This document shows positions 61,934 to 64,000 of a stretch of DNA of 64,000 bases, in pieces (within the stretch, counting starts at the first letter, position 1; every line of letters starts with the position of its first letter). The stretch is from assembly GCA_964385465.1 (NCBI GenBank), contig CAYLPJ010000009.1, positions 1 through 64,000 on the forward strand, in the 5' to 3' direction. The position numbers were made by a program, and so were the translations under genes. This stretch comes from CAYLPJ01 sp964385465. GTDB lineage: Bacteria > Planctomycetota > Phycisphaerae > SM23-33. The notes below the pieces were generated by a model. It was given only the letters and a program-made list of their open reading frames with translations, was not told the origin of the DNA and did not search any database.

Positions 61934-64000
61934 TCAACCGTGTGCGCCGCTGCCACACCCCCGGATGGCCTCGACGAAGTGAACCGCCTCGACGCCCGTG
62001 CCGTCGGCGATCTGGTGGCGGCAACTGAAGCCGCAGGCCACCACGGCCGTGCCGTGGCTGCGACCGCGGATCGCCGGGAACAGCACGTCCTCCCCGACCG
62101 CCATGGACAGGTCGTAGTGCTCGGCCTCGTAGCCGAACGACCCGGCCATGCCGCAGCAGCCGGAGGGGACCTCCGAGACGTTCAGGCCCTCGACGCCGGC
62201 GAGCAGCGCGGTCATCGCCGTCGTGCCGAACAGGGCCTTCTGATGGCAGTGCCCGTGGATGAGCACGCGCTCGAACGGCGAGGTGAAGGGCCCGGTGACC
62301 CGTCCGGCGCGGACCTCCCCAAGCAGCCACTCGTCGATCATGTGCACGTGCCGGCGAACCCGCCGCCCGAGGGCTTCGTCGTCGATCAGGTCCGGCAGGT
62401 CATCGGTCAGCGCCGACGCGCAGCCCGGCTCGCAGACGACGATCTCCAATCCATCCGCGACGTACGCGTCGAGGTTCCGCAGCGTCACCTCGCCGTCCCG
62501 CTTGGCGTCGCGGAGGAAGCCGTGGGAGATTCGCGGCCGCTGACAGCAGCCGGCGCGTGCGAGGATGACCTCGTACCCGCAGGACTCCAGCAGCTCGACG
62601 GCTCCGATGCCGATGCGGGGCTGGTGGAAGTTCATGTAAGTGTCGTCGAAGAGCACGACCCGGGGCCTTTCGCCGTTGCCGCCCGAGGGCCTCCGGTTGC
62701 GGGCGAACCACTTGCCGAAAGGCCTGCGGGCGTAGGCCGGCAGCGGGCGGCGGCGGTCAAAGCCGGCGACCCTCTCCATCATCCACCGGAACGGGCGCGT
62801 TCGCTGGATGGCGTTGACCAGCGGGGCCATGATCCCTGCGGTCATCCGGGCGGCGCGGGGGGAGTTGGCGATCAGCCGGTCCCGCAGGGCCGTGCCGTGC
62901 AGATCGTAGCGCTTCTGCAGCACCTCGCCCTTCAGCCGGGCCATGTCCACGTTGGAGGGGCACTCGGCTTTGCAGGCCTTGCAGGCGAGGCAGAGGTCCA
63001 GAACCTCGCGAACGCCCTCGCCGGCGAGGCCGTGGTGATCGATCTTGCCGGTCATCGCCAGCCGCAGCGCGTTGGCCCGCCCGCGGGTGGAGTGCTCCTC
63101 GTCGCGGGTGGCGCGGAAGCTGGGGCACATGGTCCCCGCCAGCGTGGCCCGACAGGCCCCGACACCGTTGCACATCTCCGCCGCCGCGGCGAAAGAGCCC
63201 TCGTGGCGGTAGTGGTAGAACGTGGGCACCTCCGGCGTGCGGTAGTCGGCCCCGAGGCGGAGATGGGCGTCCATCGGCTCGGGGTCGATGATCGGGCCCG
63301 GGTTCATCAGCCCCGCCGGGTCGAACAGCCGCTTGACCTCCCGTAGCGCGCCGTACACCTCCTCGCCGAAGTACCGCTGGAGGAACGGGCTGCGGACCCG
63401 CCCGTCTCCGTGTTCGCCGCTCCAGGACCCGTCGGCCTCGCGGACCAGCACGAAGGCGGTCTCGGCCAGTTCCCGCATCAGGTCCACGTCGCGCTGGCGC
63501 TTGAGGTCCAGCATCGGGCGAACGTGGATCGTGCCCACGCTGGCGTGGGCGTAGACGGCCACGGGAATGTCACGGGCGGCGCAGAACTGCTTGACCCGGG
63601 CGATGTACTCGGGCAGGTGCTCGACGGGGACGGTGCAGTCCTCGATGACCGGTATCGGCTTGCGCCCGTCGGTGCGCGCCAGCAGCAGCCCCAGCCCGTG
63701 CTTGCGGACCGCCCAGACATTCGCCTGCTCGGCCGGATCGGTGAAGATCGGACAGGCATATCCCGTGCCGTCGCGGCGCAGGGCGGCGGCAAGCTTCTGG
63801 CACTTCTCGCCGGCGTCGTCGGGCGTCTCGCCGAAGAATTCGACGGCCAGCACGGCGGCGGGGTCGCCCTCGACGAACCCGCACAGCGGCGCCAACGCGA
63901 GGTTGCTCCGCGCCTGGCCGAGGACGTCGTCGTCCATGATCTCCACGGCGGACGGGCCGTGGGCGAGGATGGGGCGTACGGCACGGATGGCGTCGAGGAC
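61934..64000 (-). CDS. FAD-linked oxidase fused to Fe-S/CCG heterodisulfide-reductase-like domains (5' end cut)
   Basis: The last 688 residues are present and the frame is open to the right edge, so the N-terminal FAD-binding part lies outside. Seen here: the C-terminal FAD_oxidase_C region (AVEIMDDDVLGQARS, YAHASVGTIHVRPMLDLKRQ, SGEHGDGRVRSPFLQRYFG), a ferredoxin-like part (CNGVGACR...MCPSFRATRDEEHSTRG and CLACKACKAECPSNVDMARL), and two CCG-type motif regions (GCCQRPRISHG, SGCCGMAGSFGYE). This is the one-protein GlcD-GlcF-like / YdiJ-type layout that oxidises D-lactate or a related 2-hydroxy acid. Substrate not determined. Confidence 0.88.
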   Translation of the reverse strand, partial: VLDAIRAVRPILAHGPSAVEIMDDDVLGQARSNLALAPLCGFVEGDPAAVLAVEFFGETPDDAGEKCQKLAAALRRDGTGYACPIFTDPAEQANVWAVRKHGLGLLLARTDGRKPIPVIEDCTVPVEHLPEYIARVKQFCAARDIPVAVYAHASVGTIHVRPMLDLKRQRDVDLMRELAETAFVLVREADGSWSGEHGDGRVRSPFLQRYFGEEVYGALREVKRLFDPAGLMNPGPIIDPEPMDAHLRLGADYRTPEVPTFYHYRHEGSFAAAAEMCNGVGACRATLAGTMCPSFRATRDEEHSTRGRANALRLAMTGKIDHHGLAGEGVREVLDLCLACKACKAECPSNVDMARLKGEVLQKRYDLHGTALRDRLIANSPRAARMTAGIMAPLVNAIQRTRPFRWMMERVAGFDRRRPLPAYARRPFGKWFARNRRPSGGNGERPRVVLFDDTYMNFHQPRIGIGAVELLESCGYEVILARAGCCQRPRISHGFLRDAKRDGEVTLRNLDAYVADGLEIVVCEPGCASALTDDLPDLIDDEALGRRVRRHVHMIDEWLLGEVRAGRVTGPFTSPFERVLIHGHCHQKALFGTTAMTALLAGVEGLNVSEVPSGCCGMAGSFGYEAEHYDLSMAVGEDVLFPAIRGRSHGTAVVACGFSCRHQIADGTGVEAVHFVEAIRGCGSGAHG

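Overview
The window is about 70% G+C, densely coded, and has the look of a member of the phylum Planctomycetota, probably from or near the class Phycisphaerae. Several features point that way together: PEP-CTERM proteins ending in poly-Arg, Tat-exported Gfo/Idh/MocA oxidoreductases beside a Tat-exported sulfatase, cyclase-repeat proteins with DUF4159 domains next to a MoxR ATPase, a secreted WD40 protein, proteins opening with short zinc ribbons (MPIxxxCPxC), and a secreted HEAT-repeat protein. This assignment is inference; there is no rRNA gene in the window. I saw no tRNA gene, CRISPR array, insertion sequence or prophage.

Layout. (a) 1-5.3 kb, minus strand: a lipid or polyketide-type cluster with an ACP, two hotdog dehydratase-like proteins, and two overlapping ketosynthases of which one has lost its catalytic residues; two zinc-ribbon proteins follow. 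(b) 5.4-15.8 kb: housekeeping and accessory genes (miaA, tadA, CsbD, a STAS-like protein, a PEP-CTERM protein, AMMECR1, a B12-binding radical SAM protein, YjbQ, a purine phosphoribosyltransferase, a bacterial PH-domain protein). (c) 15.9-24.8 kb: a WD40 protein, a YbaK-type deacylase, a pair of CNNM/CorC-type CBS membrane proteins, a degenerate metallo-beta-lactamase-fold protein, and ComEC. (d) 25-27 kb: glyS, then a convergent gap with TGTCCACCC repeats and an AT-rich stretch. (e) 27-39.3 kb: a second PEP-CTERM protein, a HEAT protein, a cobalamin-binding radical SAM-TPR protein, a Gfo/Idh/MocA protein, a corrinoid-methyltransferase-like UroD homologue, a CreD-like membrane protein, then a sulfatase and a second Gfo/Idh/MocA protein on the other strand. 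(f) 39.5-48.7 kb: a BarA-type hybrid histidine kinase, two DUF4159/cyclase-repeat proteins, MoxR, and a small anchored protein. (g) 48.8-64 kb: gpsA, a frameshifted spore-photoproduct-lyase-like gene, a very large secreted glycoside-hydrolase-like protein, pyrR-pyrB, the three-gene pyridine nucleotide transhydrogenase, a transaldolase, and a D-lactate/glycolate-oxidase-type FAD/Fe-S protein that runs off the right edge.

How the genes fit together. The first cluster looks able to elongate and dehydrate an ACP-bound chain, but it has no ketoreductase or thioesterase of its own. The 30-39 kb region suggests breakdown of sulfated or methylated substrates (sulfatase, two exported oxidoreductases, a Zn/corrinoid methyltransferase fold). 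Promoter-like sequences are readable at several genes. At gpsA and the photoproduct-lyase-like gene a -35/-10 pair places the predicted transcript start on the start codon, and miaA has the same -10-to-start distance, suggesting leaderless mRNAs. Family names come from motif recognition by eye; no database search was run.
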